Source: an uncultured Collinsella sp. (lineage in GTDB: Bacteria > Actinomycetota > Coriobacteriia > Coriobacteriales > Coriobacteriaceae). From it: a stretch of 64,000 nt of DNA. Position 1 is the stretch's first letter. Each line of letters begins with the position of its first letter. The stretch spans positions 1 to 64,000 of the forward strand of contig CAAGCW010000024.1 of assembly GCA_900768435.1 (NCBI GenBank), read 5' to 3'. The notes beneath the pieces were generated by a model that worked only from the letters and a program-made list of their open reading frames with translations, did not search any database and was not told where the DNA came from. Shown piece after piece: positions 41,682-50,483 of this stretch. Position numbers and translations under genes: made by a program.

Positions 41682-42428
41682 CTAGGCCTCCTCTACGTTG
41701 TCGAGCCCCAGCTCGGCCAGGCTCACGCCGCGCGGACGCTCCTTGGAGCGGCGCTCGAGCCACTGCACCAGCATGGCGAGCGGAAAGCAGATGATGAAGT
41801 ACATAAGGCAGCAGACGATGTATCCCTGCAGGTAACCGTACAGACTCACAAAGTTGTCGGAGCGGTACATAAGGTCGCCGCCGGCCACGAGTGCGAGCAC
41901 CGACGTGTTCTTGACCAGGTTGAGCGCCTGGTTGCACAGCGGCGGCAGGATGATCTTGAACGTCTGGGGCAGCACGATGTACCAGTAGGCCTGCGCACGG
42001 GTGAAGCCCTGGCTCTGGGCCGCCTCCATCTGGCCGCGCGGAACCGCCTCAATACCAGTGCGGATGACCTCCGAGATGTAGGCCGCGTGATACAGGCCCA
42101 CGCCCAAGAAGCCCAGCACGAACGGCGCGATGCGCACCGGCTGGTCGGCGCCGGTTATGGCTTGCAAAAACTGCGGACCGGCCATGTACATAAAGAGCAC
42201 CTGCACGGGCAACGGGGTGTTCTGGTAAAACTCCACGTACACGCGGCTTATGGCGCGCAGCACGCGCGAACGGGTGGTGGAGAACACGCCCAGCAGCGTG
42301 CCCAGCACCAGCGACAGCAGCAGACCGGCAACGACCACCTGTAGCGTCACGCCAAAGCCCTCCCAGAAGGGCCCCATGTTTTGAAATGTCGTCGACCAAC
42401 GGTCGGCGTCAAATAATCCTTCGAGCAT
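41682..42428 (-). CDS. Amino-acid ABC transporter permease (first)
   Basis: A 248-residue permease of the polar amino-acid family, with EAA loop EAAQSQGFTRAQAYWYIVLPQ and helices across its length. The ATG at 42426-42428 is chosen because 'ggaagga' lies 6 bases upstream; a longer open frame runs into the substrate-binding gene. It follows the binding-protein gene by 25 bases. Confidence 0.88.
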   Translation of the reverse strand: MLEGLFDADRWSTTFQNMGPFWEGFGVTLQVVVAGLLLSLVLGTLLGVFSTTRSRVLRAISRVYVEFYQNTPLPVQVLFMYMAGPQFLQAITGADQPVRIAPFVLGFLGVGLYHAAYISEVIRTGIEAVPRGQMEAAQSQGFTRAQAYWYIVLPQTFKIILPPLCNQALNLVKNTSVLALVAGGDLMYRSDNFVSLYGYLQGYIVCCLMYFIICFPLAMLVQWLERRSKERPRGVSLAELGLDNVEEA

Positions 42429-42453
42429 TTGATTCCTTCCTTGGACGATGCGC

Positions 42454-43332
42454 CTATACAAGACCCCAGGTCTTGACCTCTTGGTCGAGCCAGCCGTCGG
42501 CCAGGCGATCGCAAATCACCTGATCGACCACGGCCGAAAGGTCGCAGCCCTTCTTGGTCGCCACGCCGTAGCCCTGCTCGCCAAACTTGACCTCGGGCTG
42601 CAGCAGCTCAACGGTCTCGTTCATGTAGCCGGCCAGCGTGGAGCGGTCCATGGCAAAGACGTCGATATTGCCGGCGTCGAGCGAACTCTTGATGATGGGA
42701 TAACCGCTAAAGGCCCTAAACTCGGGCTTACAGCTAAAGCCGTTGTCCTTGATCATCTGCTCGATCAGGCCCTGCGTGGTAGCACCCTGGCTCACACCAA
42801 TGACCTTGCCGTCCAGGTCCTCAATCGAGGTAAAGCCCGAACGCTTCTTGACCATGAGTCCCACGTAGTCGGTGCGGTACGGCGTCGAGAAATCCCAGCT
42901 CTTCTTGCGCTCGTCGGTGATGGTGTAGGTCGCCGCGACCACGTCGAGTTGGCCGTTATCGATTAGCGGGCCGCGCGTCTTGGGCGTTACGTCGGTAAAC
43001 TCGACAAGCTCCTGGGCGCAGGCCTCCTTATAGCTCACGCCAAAGACGGCAGCGGCGATCTGATAGCACAAATCGACTTCCATGCCTTCAAAGCGGCCCT
43101 TGGCGGTGTCGTAATAACCGTAGCCGGGAACGTCCTTCTTAACGCCGGCATTCAGATGGCCACGCGACTTGATGGCTGCAAGCTTGGACCCCTTGTCGGA
43201 GCCCTCGCCGCTGGTGGAGTTGCCGCAACCGGTAAGCGCGGTCCCCGTCAGCGCAAGCATGCCGGCGCCAGCCAGCTGCAAAAAGTGACGGCGCGACACG
43301 GCCGCCCTCGTCATATCCGTCATGTCCATCAC
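42454..43332 (-). CDS. Amino-acid-binding lipoprotein of ABC importer
   Basis: A 292-residue periplasmic-type binding protein (SBP_bac_3 family) anchored as a lipoprotein. The leader has a twin-arginine-like SRRHFLQLAG and a lipobox LTGC near residue 36. The body has family segments GRFEGMEVDL, VVAATYTITDERKKSWDFSTPY and KVIGVSQGATTQG. Glutamate, glutamine, cystine or arginine are possible ligands; sequence alone does not decide. It lies 5 bases after the ATPase stop codon. Confidence 0.88.
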   Translation of the reverse strand: MMDMTDMTRAAVSRRHFLQLAGAGMLALTGTALTGCGNSTSGEGSDKGSKLAAIKSRGHLNAGVKKDVPGYGYYDTAKGRFEGMEVDLCYQIAAAVFGVSYKEACAQELVEFTDVTPKTRGPLIDNGQLDVVAATYTITDERKKSWDFSTPYRTDYVGLMVKKRSGFTSIEDLDGKVIGVSQGATTQGLIEQMIKDNGFSCKPEFRAFSGYPIIKSSLDAGNIDVFAMDRSTLAGYMNETVELLQPEVKFGEQGYGVATKKGCDLSAVVDQVICDRLADGWLDQEVKTWGLV

Positions 43333-43337
43333 CGCGC

Positions 43338-44069
43338 CTAGTGCAGAATCTTGGACAGGAACTCGCGGCAGCGCGGGTTCTCGGGGTTATCGAAGAAGTG
43401 CTCGGGCGTGCCCTCCTCCAGGATGCGGCCGTCCTCCATAAAGATGACGCGGTCGGCCACCTGGCGCGCAAAGCCCATCTCGTGCGTCACGCAGATCATG
43501 GTGATGTCCTCCTGCGCGAGCTCAATCATAACGTCCAGGACTTCCTGCACCATCTCGGGGTCGAGTGCTGAGGTCGGCTCGTCAAACAGGATGATGGGCT
43601 GCTTGGTGCACAGGGCACGGGCGATGGCGATGCGCTGCTGCTGACCACCCGAGAGATTCTGCGGATACTCGCCGGCCTTATGCGCCATGCCGACGCGCTT
43701 GAGCGCGGCGATGGCGATCTCGGTCGCCTCCTCCTTGCTCTTCTTTTGTAGCTTGATGGGCGCGAGCGTCAGGTTGCCCAGCACCGTCATGTTGGGATAC
43801 AGGTTGAACTGCTGGAACACCATGGAGCTGTACTTGCGAGCCATCTCCAGATGGTTCTTTTTGGTGAGCGGCGTACCGTCGATGACGACCTCACCCGACG
43901 TGGGCTCCTCCAGATAATCGACGCAACGGATGAGCGTCGACTTACCCGAGCCGGAAGGCCCGATCATTACGAGCTTCTCGCCGCGCTTGACGGTGAGATT
44001 GATATCTTTGAGCACATGCAGGTCGCCAAAGTACTTGTTGAGATGCTTGATCTCGATCATGTCTGCCAT
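43338..44069 (-). CDS. glnQ: Amino-acid ABC transporter ATPase
   Basis: A 243-residue ATPase of the GlnQ/HisP type and the first gene of the five-gene operon. Walker A GPSGSGKST, Q-loop VFQQFNLYPNMTV, signature LSGGQQQR, Walker B ILFDEPTSALDPE and the H-loop CVTHEMGFA are intact. 'aaggga' precedes the ATG. It powers uptake with the binding protein and the two permeases downstream. Confidence 0.9.
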   Translation of the reverse strand: MADMIEIKHLNKYFGDLHVLKDINLTVKRGEKLVMIGPSGSGKSTLIRCVDYLEEPTSGEVVIDGTPLTKKNHLEMARKYSSMVFQQFNLYPNMTVLGNLTLAPIKLQKKSKEEATEIAIAALKRVGMAHKAGEYPQNLSGGQQQRIAIARALCTKQPIILFDEPTSALDPEMVQEVLDVMIELAQEDITMICVTHEMGFARQVADRVIFMEDGRILEEGTPEHFFDNPENPRCREFLSKILH

Positions 44070-44192
44070 GAATGTCCCTTCCCTGCGTTTACACGAGTTG
44101 AACTATTGTACGGAAAGAACCACGTTTCCGCAGCCCACACTGCATTCCCGTAAAGAACCCGCAATCTTCCACCCACTCATTAGGCACTCGGG

Positions 44193-44263
44193 CACTCATT
44201 GGGGACAGACTTAAATGAGTACCCGGGAAGTGGGCACTCATTTAAGTCTGTCCCCAATGAGTG
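44193..44263. repeat. Family F palindrome with 28-bp perfect arms
   Basis: Arms 44193-44220 and 44236-44263 are exact inverses and contain 'attggggacagac'; the 15-nt loop itself has a small 'accc...gggc' dyad. It lies in the gap between the glnQ promoter region and the yqeY terminator. Confidence 0.75.
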
Positions 44264-44280
44264 TCCTTCAGCTGCCATCA

Positions 44281-44312
44281 AAAAAGGGGCGCGACTGCAA
44301 TGGTCACGCCCC
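44281..44312 (-). terminator. Terminator after yqeY
   Basis: A 10-bp stem with one mismatch (44286-44295 with 44303-44312) is followed on the minus strand by a T run, 30 bases past the yqeY stop. Confidence 0.75.
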
Positions 44313-44341
44313 CTCAACATCAACTATGCGTCGGCCGGCAC

Positions 44342-44785
44342 TTACGCCAATTTCGCGCCGACGATCTTTGCTGCTGCCGGCTTATCGAAGTTGCCGCCGG
44401 TGGCCTTACCCAGAGCGCCCATGACCTGGCCCATCTGCTTCTTGGACGTGGCGCCCAGCTCGGCGATAACCTGCTCGATCAGGGCCTCGAGCTCCTCGCC
44501 CGAAACCTGTGCGGGCAGCAGACTCTCCAGAATCTTGACCTGCTCGGTCAGGTTGTCGGTACGCTCCTGGTCGGTGCCGGCCTTGATGGACATCTCCAGC
44601 GTCTCGCTCGTCTGCTTAATCAGACGCTTGATCATGCTGTTGACGTCTTCCTCGGTCACATCGCGGCGCTCATTGACCTCGATATTCTTCACCTCGGCCT
44701 TAACCTGGCGAATGATGGACAGACGAACCTTGTCCTTGGCCTTCATGGCCGCGATCATTTCCTTCTGCAGCTCTTCGTTGGTCAT
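44342..44785 (-). CDS. yqeY: YqeY (GatB/YqeY-domain) protein
   Basis: A 147-residue, highly charged helical protein homologous to the tRNA-binding tail of GatB and to YqeY. The middle pattern TDNLTEQVKILESLLPAQ and the C-terminal QMGQVMGALGK are typical. The role is uncertain; tRNA-dependent amidation or tRNA binding is suspected for the family. The ATG at 44783-44785 is chosen because 'gagagga' lies 7 bases upstream, rather than the TTG two codons before. Confidence 0.88.
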   Translation of the reverse strand: MTNEELQKEMIAAMKAKDKVRLSIIRQVKAEVKNIEVNERRDVTEEDVNSMIKRLIKQTSETLEMSIKAGTDQERTDNLTEQVKILESLLPAQVSGEELEALIEQVIAELGATSKKQMGQVMGALGKATGGNFDKPAAAKIVGAKLA

Positions 44786-44839
44786 CTGCAAATCCTCTCT
44801 AATAGCGTGGGCGGCACTCGCGCGAGCACCGCCCCATGA

Positions 44840-46060
44840 TTACTCAGTCGTCGACGAATCGTCGGTCGAACTCTTGGTGACGCCCTTCAGACTGACGTTG
44901 TATGGCACGTCTTTGGGCATGGGGTTGACGGTGATGTCGGCATCCTTCTTGTACTGCTCCAGCCACTCGCTGTACGCGGTGCTGGCCGCTTGCGTCTTCA
45001 CCACGTTGGAGACGTACTTTTTGATGGCCTTGGGCACCTGGTTGATGTCATCAACCTGATTATCGACATGGAAGTAGTCAGTGCATTTGATGATGTGGTA
45101 GCCATAGGTCGACTCGATGACTTCGCTCACGTCGCCCTTGTTGAGCCCCTCGAGCGCCGTCTGGTAGCTGTCGACAAAGGTGGTGAGCTTATCCCAGCCC
45201 ACATCGCCCTTCTTCTCCTTGGAACCGGTGTCCTCGGAGTACTGCTCAACGGCGTCCTCAAAGCTCAGCTCACCGGAGTTGATCTTGTCCAGGCACTCCT
45301 GCGCCTTGGCCTTGGCGGCAGCCTTGTCCTCGTCGGAAGCGTCGGAATCAACCTTGATCAGGATGTTCGACGAGCGGCGGGCGTCGTTGTAGCTGGACAG
45401 GTTTTCGTTGATGTAATCGACGATCTCGCTGTCCTTGGGCTTGCTCGTAGGCGCGACGGCATCCTTGAGTTTCTGCTGCGCCAGACTCTCCTTGAGCGAA
45501 TCCTTGTAGGTATCCTCGGTATAGCCGTAGGTCTTGAGGGTCTTCTTAAAGGCCTTGGCACCGCCCGCGCTCTTGCACGCGTCCTTCCAAGCCTTCTCAA
45601 CCTCCTCGTCCGACACCGTCACGCCGTTCTCCTTCTGTGCCTGTTGAAGCAGAATCTGCTGCGTGTAGGAGTCGATGAGTTGCTTGCGGTACTTCTTGGG
45701 CGTGAGGTCGTTGTCGACCAGATACTGCGCCCAGTCCTTGTCCTTGGTGTAGCCGTAGGACGTGCGCATGCTCATGATCTGCTTGGTCACGGTGTCCTCG
45801 GTGAGGTTGGTGCCGTTGATAGTGGCAGCAACACCGCCGGTCAGCTTGTAGCCCGAGGTGTCCTCGGCCTGCGACATAAGGCCGGAGCACGCCATGGCCG
45901 AGACAGAAAGCAGCATTGCCAGCACGCCAATAACCACCAGGACGATCTTGACGGTCTTGGACACGCGGGTCTTGCGCTGCTTCTTGCGAGAGCTGGAGGC
46001 GGCGCGAGCCTGCTGCTCGGGCGTCGGCTCGGGTGCGGGGTTCTTTTTCTTATTTGCCAT
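44840..46060 (-). CDS. Membrane-anchored PpiC-type peptidyl-prolyl isomerase
   Basis: A 406-residue secreted foldase of the PrsA/SurA type. Residues 1-34 are basic and Pro-rich, then a single hydrophobic segment (about 36-57) anchors it in the membrane. A SurA-like chaperone N-domain follows, and a parvulin domain spans roughly 235-330 (SSNILIKVD, LSFEDAVEQYSEDTGSKEKKGDVGW, STYGYHIIKCTD). The lipobox is not canonical (SAMAC), so a transmembrane anchor is likelier than lipidation. The ATG at 46058-46060 is preceded by 'gaaagg'. It may help fold exported proteins such as the large adhesin. Confidence 0.85.
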   Translation of the reverse strand: MANKKKNPAPEPTPEQQARAASSSRKKQRKTRVSKTVKIVLVVIGVLAMLLSVSAMACSGLMSQAEDTSGYKLTGGVAATINGTNLTEDTVTKQIMSMRTSYGYTKDKDWAQYLVDNDLTPKKYRKQLIDSYTQQILLQQAQKENGVTVSDEEVEKAWKDACKSAGGAKAFKKTLKTYGYTEDTYKDSLKESLAQQKLKDAVAPTSKPKDSEIVDYINENLSSYNDARRSSNILIKVDSDASDEDKAAAKAKAQECLDKINSGELSFEDAVEQYSEDTGSKEKKGDVGWDKLTTFVDSYQTALEGLNKGDVSEVIESTYGYHIIKCTDYFHVDNQVDDINQVPKAIKKYVSNVVKTQAASTAYSEWLEQYKKDADITVNPMPKDVPYNVSLKGVTKSSTDDSSTTE

Positions 46061-46128
46061 AGTTGGCCTTTCGCATAACGAATCGAACAAACGCCATTGT
46101 GTCACAACGCAGCCCCCGCGGCACGCTT

Positions 46129-46178
46129 GGTGCATTGGGGACAGGTTAATCTGCACCATTTTGGTGCAAAGGGGACAG
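46129..46178. repeat. Family F hairpin, 'ggtgca' type
   Basis: ggtgca (46129-46134) pairs with tgcacc (46152-46157) around 'ttggggacaggttaatc'; a second ggtgca and 'ggggacag' follow at 46163-46178. Confidence 0.5.
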
Positions 46179-46195
46179 CTCTGGCAGCCGGCACC

Positions 46196-46660
46196 TTAGA
46201 AGTGACGGCGGATAGCGTCGACCATGCCCTGGGACGTGGTCTGGCCGAGCACGTCGGCCGCAGCGTCGGCATCCATAAAGATGTTCATGAGCGCCTGCAG
46301 GGCCTCGACCTGGCCGCCCGGCTCGGCAATGCCCAGATTGATGACGATCTGCGCCGGCACCGGAGCGCCCATGCCAGCCATAGCGTTAAATGTCACGGGC
46401 GCGGCGGGCTTCACCACCGCGATATAGGGCTTGGCCACAAACCCCGAATCGGTATGCGGAATGGCAATGTTTGCCGCCGGCATGGCAAGACCCGTGGGAT
46501 AGGCATCCTCGCGCGTGCGAACGGCGTCGAGCCAACCGCCGGCAATGTAGCCGCGCGGAGCAAGCTCGCCCTCAAGCCGCGCGAACACCTCATCCGGCGT
46601 CGCACACTCCCAATCAAAAAACACCAACTCAGGCGTAAACAGCGCTTCGTTATCCGCCAT
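46196..46660 (-). CDS. Orphan PTS EIIA component (fructose/galactitol type)
   Basis: A 154-residue PTS EIIA domain (PTS_EIIA_2 family). The phosphorylatable His lies in NIAIPHTD near residue 70, and LQALMNIFMDADAAADVL is typical of the C-terminal helices. There is no EIIB or EIIC nearby, so it either serves a remote permease or acts in regulation, like PtsN. The gene stands alone between palindromic repeats on both sides. Confidence 0.8.
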   Translation of the reverse strand: MADNEALFTPELVFFDWECATPDEVFARLEGELAPRGYIAGGWLDAVRTREDAYPTGLAMPAANIAIPHTDSGFVAKPYIAVVKPAAPVTFNAMAGMGAPVPAQIVINLGIAEPGGQVEALQALMNIFMDADAAADVLGQTTSQGMVDAIRRHF

Positions 46661-46679
46661 GCGCTCACCTCTCTCACCT

Positions 46680-46733
46680 AGTCACCTGCGACGTTCTTAA
46701 ACGACTAGTCATTCAATAACGTCGCAGGTGACT
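46680..46733. repeat. 16-bp inverted repeat with nested dyad
   Basis: Arms 46680-46695 and 46718-46733 are exact inverses (core 'cacctgcgacgtt'). The 22-nt loop contains the dyad 'gactagtc'. It is upstream of the EIIA gene on the minus strand and could be an operator or a dispersed repeat. Confidence 0.6.
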
Positions 46734-46740
46734 ACCCAAA

Positions 46741-46780
46741 ACAAAAGGTGGCCACGCGCGCCTTGGCGCCAATGACCACC
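46741..46780 (-). terminator. Terminator of the purF-purM-purN operon
   Basis: A long stem with minor mismatches (46747-46760 with 46765-46780) is followed on the minus strand by 'ttttgtttt', 33 bases past the purN stop. Confidence 0.75.
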
Positions 46781-46812
46781 CTGACCACTCAACTAAATTG
46801 TACTGTGCGCCG

Positions 46813-47514
46813 CTAGCCGCGGGGCGCATCAATTGCGACCTTGCCGCTCTCCAGCACGTGGACGCGGCCGTCGGCGAGCATTTGCACGACCTCGGGATAC
46901 AGCACGTGCTCAATCGCGTGGATGTGCTCCTCGAGCGTGTCGACATCCCAGCCCTCCTCGACAGCCAGCGCACGCTGGGCGATGATGGGACCGTTGTCGT
47001 AAACCTCGTTGGCAAAATGCACGGTCACGCCAGTCACCTTGACGCCACGCGCAAAGGCATCGTCAATCGCATGCGCACCGGTAAAGCTCGGCAGCAGCGC
47101 CGGATGCAAGTTGACCACGCGGTTGGGAAACGCCGCCAGCAGCGGTGTGTGCACCATGCGCATGTAGCCGGCCATGACCACATACTCGCAGCCGCGCTCG
47201 AGAAGCTCGTGCGCGATGATCTCGTCGGCGGCGATGGGGTCGGCATAGACATCCTTGGACAGCGTGAGCGTCTGGATGCCCGCGCGCTCAGCGCGCTGCA
47301 AACCCTTAGCCGAAGGACGGCTCGACACCACAAGCTCAATCGAAGCGTTGAGCTTGCCGGCGGCAATCAGATCGATCAGCGCTTGCAGATTGGTGCCGGA
47401 GCCGCTGATGAGCACACCGATCTTGAGCGGCTCGGCCGTATCGGTGCCGGTCGGACGGGTATAGGGCACAAAGTCCAGGCCCTCGGCGGCAGCCATCTGC
47501 TCGTTAGCGCTCAT
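46813..47514 (-). CDS. purN: Phosphoribosylglycinamide formyltransferase
   Basis: A 233-residue GAR transformylase using 10-formyl-THF (step 3 of purine synthesis). About 28 extra N-terminal residues precede the core start IGVLISGSGTNLQALID. The catalytic region VVNLHPALLPSFTGAHAIDDA with Asn, His and a downstream Asp is intact. The start overlaps the purM stop by 11 bases (ATGAGCGCTAA), so translation is coupled. Confidence 0.92.
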   Translation of the reverse strand: MSANEQMAAAEGLDFVPYTRPTGTDTAEPLKIGVLISGSGTNLQALIDLIAAGKLNASIELVVSSRPSAKGLQRAERAGIQTLTLSKDVYADPIAADEIIAHELLERGCEYVVMAGYMRMVHTPLLAAFPNRVVNLHPALLPSFTGAHAIDDAFARGVKVTGVTVHFANEVYDNGPIIAQRALAVEEGWDVDTLEEHIHAIEHVLYPEVVQMLADGRVHVLESGKVAIDAPRG

Positions 47515-48607
47515 CGGAGTACACGACCTTACCGGAACCCTCGACGCACTCGCCCACGCGGAACGGCTTCTCGCCCAGCGCGACCAGGGCCTCGGTAACC
47601 GCGGCCTCGTCCTCGGGGGCGACGATCAGGCACAGGCCAACGCCCATGTTGAAGGTCTTGCATGCCTCGTTGGGGGCGAGCTCGGCCTGGCGCGACACGT
47701 AGGTGATGACGGGCGGAACGTCCCAACCCATCTCGGCGCCGTTGCGGGTGACCACGGCGTCAACGTCGTCGGCGAGCGCGCGGTTGAGGTTCTCGGTAAT
47801 ACCGCCGCCGGTGATGTGGGCGATAGCATGCACGTTGGCGCCGCCGCGCAGCAGCTCCAGGATCGGCTTGACGTAGATGCGCGTGGGGGCCAACAGAGCG
47901 TCTGCCAGCGATGCACCGCCGAGCTCCTCGAGCGGACGGCTCAGCTCCTCGGCCTTGGCGGCGGCCTCGGGCGTGCCCGGCTTAATGCCGTCGACGCCAA
48001 TGACCTTACGCACGAGCGAGTAGCCGTTGGAGTGCACGCCGGTGGAAGGCAGGCCCAGGATCACATCGCCCGGGCGGACGTTTGCGGGGTCGAGCATCTT
48101 GGGACGGTCGACGACGCCCACGGTAAATCCAGCAAGGTCGTAGTCGGCAGGAGCCATAACGCCGGGGTGCTCGGCCATCTCGCCGCCCACGAGCGCGCAG
48201 CCCGCGAGCTTGCAGCCGTCGGCCACACCCTTGATAATCTTTGCCATGTGCTCGGCCTCGATGTGACCGATGGCAACGTAGTCCAGGAAGAACAGCGGCT
48301 CGGCGCCCGAAGCCAGAATGTCGTTGACGCACATAGCGACCAGGTCCTGGCCCACCGTCTCGTGACGGTCCATGATCTGGGCGAGCACGAGCTTGGTGCC
48401 CACACCGTCGGTACCGCTGATCAGGATCGGGTCTTCCATATCCTTAAGCGCGGCGGCCGAGAACAGGCCACCAAAGCCACCGATGCCGCCGATAACCTCG
48501 GGGCGGTTGGTGTCCTTGACCATCTGCTTAATAGCGTCGACGGCGCGGCCGCCCTCGGCGGTATCGACGCCGGCGTCCTCGTACGTCACATGCTTGCTGT
48601 CGCTCAT
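47504..48607 (-). CDS. purM: Phosphoribosylformylglycinamidine cyclo-ligase
   Basis: A 367-residue AIR synthetase (step 5 of purine synthesis). Family motifs are present: SGTDGVGTKL, CVNDILASGAEPLFFLDY, GGEMAEHPG, GLPSTGVHSNGYSL and HITGGGITEN. Length is near the usual 345. 'gaggaagg' precedes the ATG. It sits between purF and purN. Confidence 0.95.
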   Translation of the reverse strand: MSDSKHVTYEDAGVDTAEGGRAVDAIKQMVKDTNRPEVIGGIGGFGGLFSAAALKDMEDPILISGTDGVGTKLVLAQIMDRHETVGQDLVAMCVNDILASGAEPLFFLDYVAIGHIEAEHMAKIIKGVADGCKLAGCALVGGEMAEHPGVMAPADYDLAGFTVGVVDRPKMLDPANVRPGDVILGLPSTGVHSNGYSLVRKVIGVDGIKPGTPEAAAKAEELSRPLEELGGASLADALLAPTRIYVKPILELLRGGANVHAIAHITGGGITENLNRALADDVDAVVTRNGAEMGWDVPPVITYVSRQAELAPNEACKTFNMGVGLCLIVAPEDEAAVTEALVALGEKPFRVGECVEGSGKVVYSDER

Positions 48608-48725
48608 CTGAGCCTTCCTCTCCCACTACCGTGGCGCCGCGCGGGCGCCAAACGGTGCTCATAGTTGCGTTCATTTCGGCGCGCGCCATAACAGCACGCG
48701 CCGTCATATCAACAAAACAGCAGGT

Positions 48726-48766
48726 AAAACCTACCAAAATATACCTGTCCCCACATGGCAGGTTTT
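48726..48766. repeat. Family G palindrome at the purF stop codon
   Basis: AAAACCTACC...GGCAGGTTTT with interior 'aaaatatacctgtcccc'. On the minus strand it begins inside the purF stop TAA (48765-48767), the same fusion of stop codon and element seen at pth. Confidence 0.7.
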
Positions 48767-50435
48767 AGGCCTCGCCGTGCTCCTCTTCCCAGCTGCGGTC
48801 GTCGTATTTCTCGACCACGGCGTCGTCGTCAAAGTACAGCGGCTTGTCCAGGTTGCGGGGCTTAAAGCCCTCCATAAACTTGTCGCGGCCAAAGCTCTCG
48901 GGAATCGCCACGGGGTAGCGGCCGGTAAAGCACGCATCGCAGTAGCCGCCCTTGGGCATGACCTTCAGCAGGCCCTCGACCGAAAGGAAGGCCAGCGAAT
49001 CGGCGCCGATATACTCGCAAATCTCGTCGACCGTCTTGTTGGCGCTGATAAGCTGCGACTGCACGTCGGTATCGATACCGTAGAAGCACGGCCAGATGAC
49101 CTCGGGCGAGTTGATACGGATGTGAATCTCCTTGGCGCCGGCGTTGCGCAGCATCTTGACGAGCTGCACCATGGTGGTGCCGCGGACGATGGAGTCGTCG
49201 ATGACGACCAGACGCTTGCCCTCGATGTTGTCGCGCAGCGGGTTGAGTTTCATACGCACGCCCATGGCACGCAACTCCTGCGTAGGCTCGATAAACGTAC
49301 GGCCCACGTAGCGGTTCTTGATAAGGCCCTCGCCAAAGGGAATACCGCTCTCGTGCGAATACCCCTCCGCGGGCGGCAGGCCGGAGTCGGGCACGCCGAT
49401 GACCAGGTCGGCCTCGACAGGCTCCTCATGTGCCAGCTGACGACCCATGTCGTAACGGCAGGCATAGACGCTCTTGCCGTTCATGATGGAGTCGGGACGG
49501 GCAAAGTAGACCTGCTCAAAGATGCAGTTGGCGGGCTCTTCGGCCGCAGGCACGCCCTGCTCGGATACCAGGCCCTCGGCGCTGATGCGCAAGATCTCGC
49601 CGGGACGGACGTCACGGACGTACTCGGCGCCCACGATGTCGAGTGCGCAGGTCTCGGAAGCAACGACCCAGCCGCCGGCGCGCGTGACACGGACGGCGGA
49701 GTCGACCGTCGCGGCGCCGTCCTGCGACGGCAGCTGCGAAACGGCTGCGGCGTCGGCCTGATCAAGACCCTCGTCCACCAGCTTGCCCAGCACGAGCGGG
49801 CGAATGCCGTGCGGATCGCGGAATGCATAGAGCGCCTGCTCGTTGATGAGCGTCATGGCGTAGCCGCCGCGCACGAGCTCCATGGTCTTGCGAATGCCCT
49901 CGCGCAGATGGCCTGTACGCTGGGTAAAGTAGCCGATGAGTTTGGTCGCGACCTCGGAATCCGAGTTGGAGAGGAACGGCACGCCCAGCTCGATCAGCTG
50001 GCGGCGCAGCTCGTCGGTGTTGACGAGGGTGCCGTTGTGCGCGAGCGCGATAATGACGCTATTGATGGTAGAGAGGTGCGGCTGAGAGGCTTCCCAGCTC
50101 TTGGCGCCGGCGGTGCCGTAGCGCACATGACCCACGGCCAGCTGACCGGAGAGCGTCGACAGGTCGGCATTGGAGAACACGCGGTCGAGCAGGCCCAGAT
50201 CCTTGCGGACCATAACCGTGCCGCCGTCACCCACGGCGATTCCCGCCGATTCCTGGCCACGGTGCTGCAGCGCACGCAGGCCAAAGTACGTCAGTCGAGC
50301 CACGTCGCGATCGGGCGCCCATACGCCGAAAATGCCACATTCCTCATGCAGCTGGTCGGAGTCCGGATCATACGTCGACATGGTGTTCACCTGTCCCGCG
50401 GCACGCTCGGCCGCGCGGATGGTTTCTTGAGACAT
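48765..50435 (-). CDS. purF: Amidophosphoribosyltransferase
   Basis: A 556-residue enzyme for the committed step of purine synthesis, PRPP plus glutamine to phosphoribosylamine. The N-terminal Ntn-glutaminase begins HEECGIFGVW, whose Cys becomes the N-terminal nucleophile after removal of a leader peptide of about 32 residues. The C-terminal phosphoribosyltransferase has the PRPP loop VVIDDSIVRGTT and FeS-type Cys residues late in the chain (GGYCDACFTGRYP). The ATG at 50435 is preceded by 'gagggg'; a second ATG 18 codons later is possible. Confidence 0.94.
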   Translation of the reverse strand: MSQETIRAAERAAGQVNTMSTYDPDSDQLHEECGIFGVWAPDRDVARLTYFGLRALQHRGQESAGIAVGDGGTVMVRKDLGLLDRVFSNADLSTLSGQLAVGHVRYGTAGAKSWEASQPHLSTINSVIIALAHNGTLVNTDELRRQLIELGVPFLSNSDSEVATKLIGYFTQRTGHLREGIRKTMELVRGGYAMTLINEQALYAFRDPHGIRPLVLGKLVDEGLDQADAAAVSQLPSQDGAATVDSAVRVTRAGGWVVASETCALDIVGAEYVRDVRPGEILRISAEGLVSEQGVPAAEEPANCIFEQVYFARPDSIMNGKSVYACRYDMGRQLAHEEPVEADLVIGVPDSGLPPAEGYSHESGIPFGEGLIKNRYVGRTFIEPTQELRAMGVRMKLNPLRDNIEGKRLVVIDDSIVRGTTMVQLVKMLRNAGAKEIHIRINSPEVIWPCFYGIDTDVQSQLISANKTVDEICEYIGADSLAFLSVEGLLKVMPKGGYCDACFTGRYPVAIPESFGRDKFMEGFKPRNLDKPLYFDDDAVVEKYDDRSWEEEHGEA

Positions 50436-50477
50436 GGTATCCCCTCAGAGCCTCGTATTTTTGGCGTTACCCGCCTT

Positions 50478-50483
50478 ATTATA
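50478..50483 (-). promoter_or_regulatory. -10 box upstream of purF
   Basis: The minus strand has a perfect TATAAT about 42 bases before the purF start. No good -35 lies 16-18 bases further upstream, so this is a weak call. Confidence 0.3.

Noticed and set aside
40350..42344. 664-codon frame opposite the kinase and permease genes
   Set aside because: It spans several clear minus-strand genes and a terminator; the product is His/Arg-rich without any domain.
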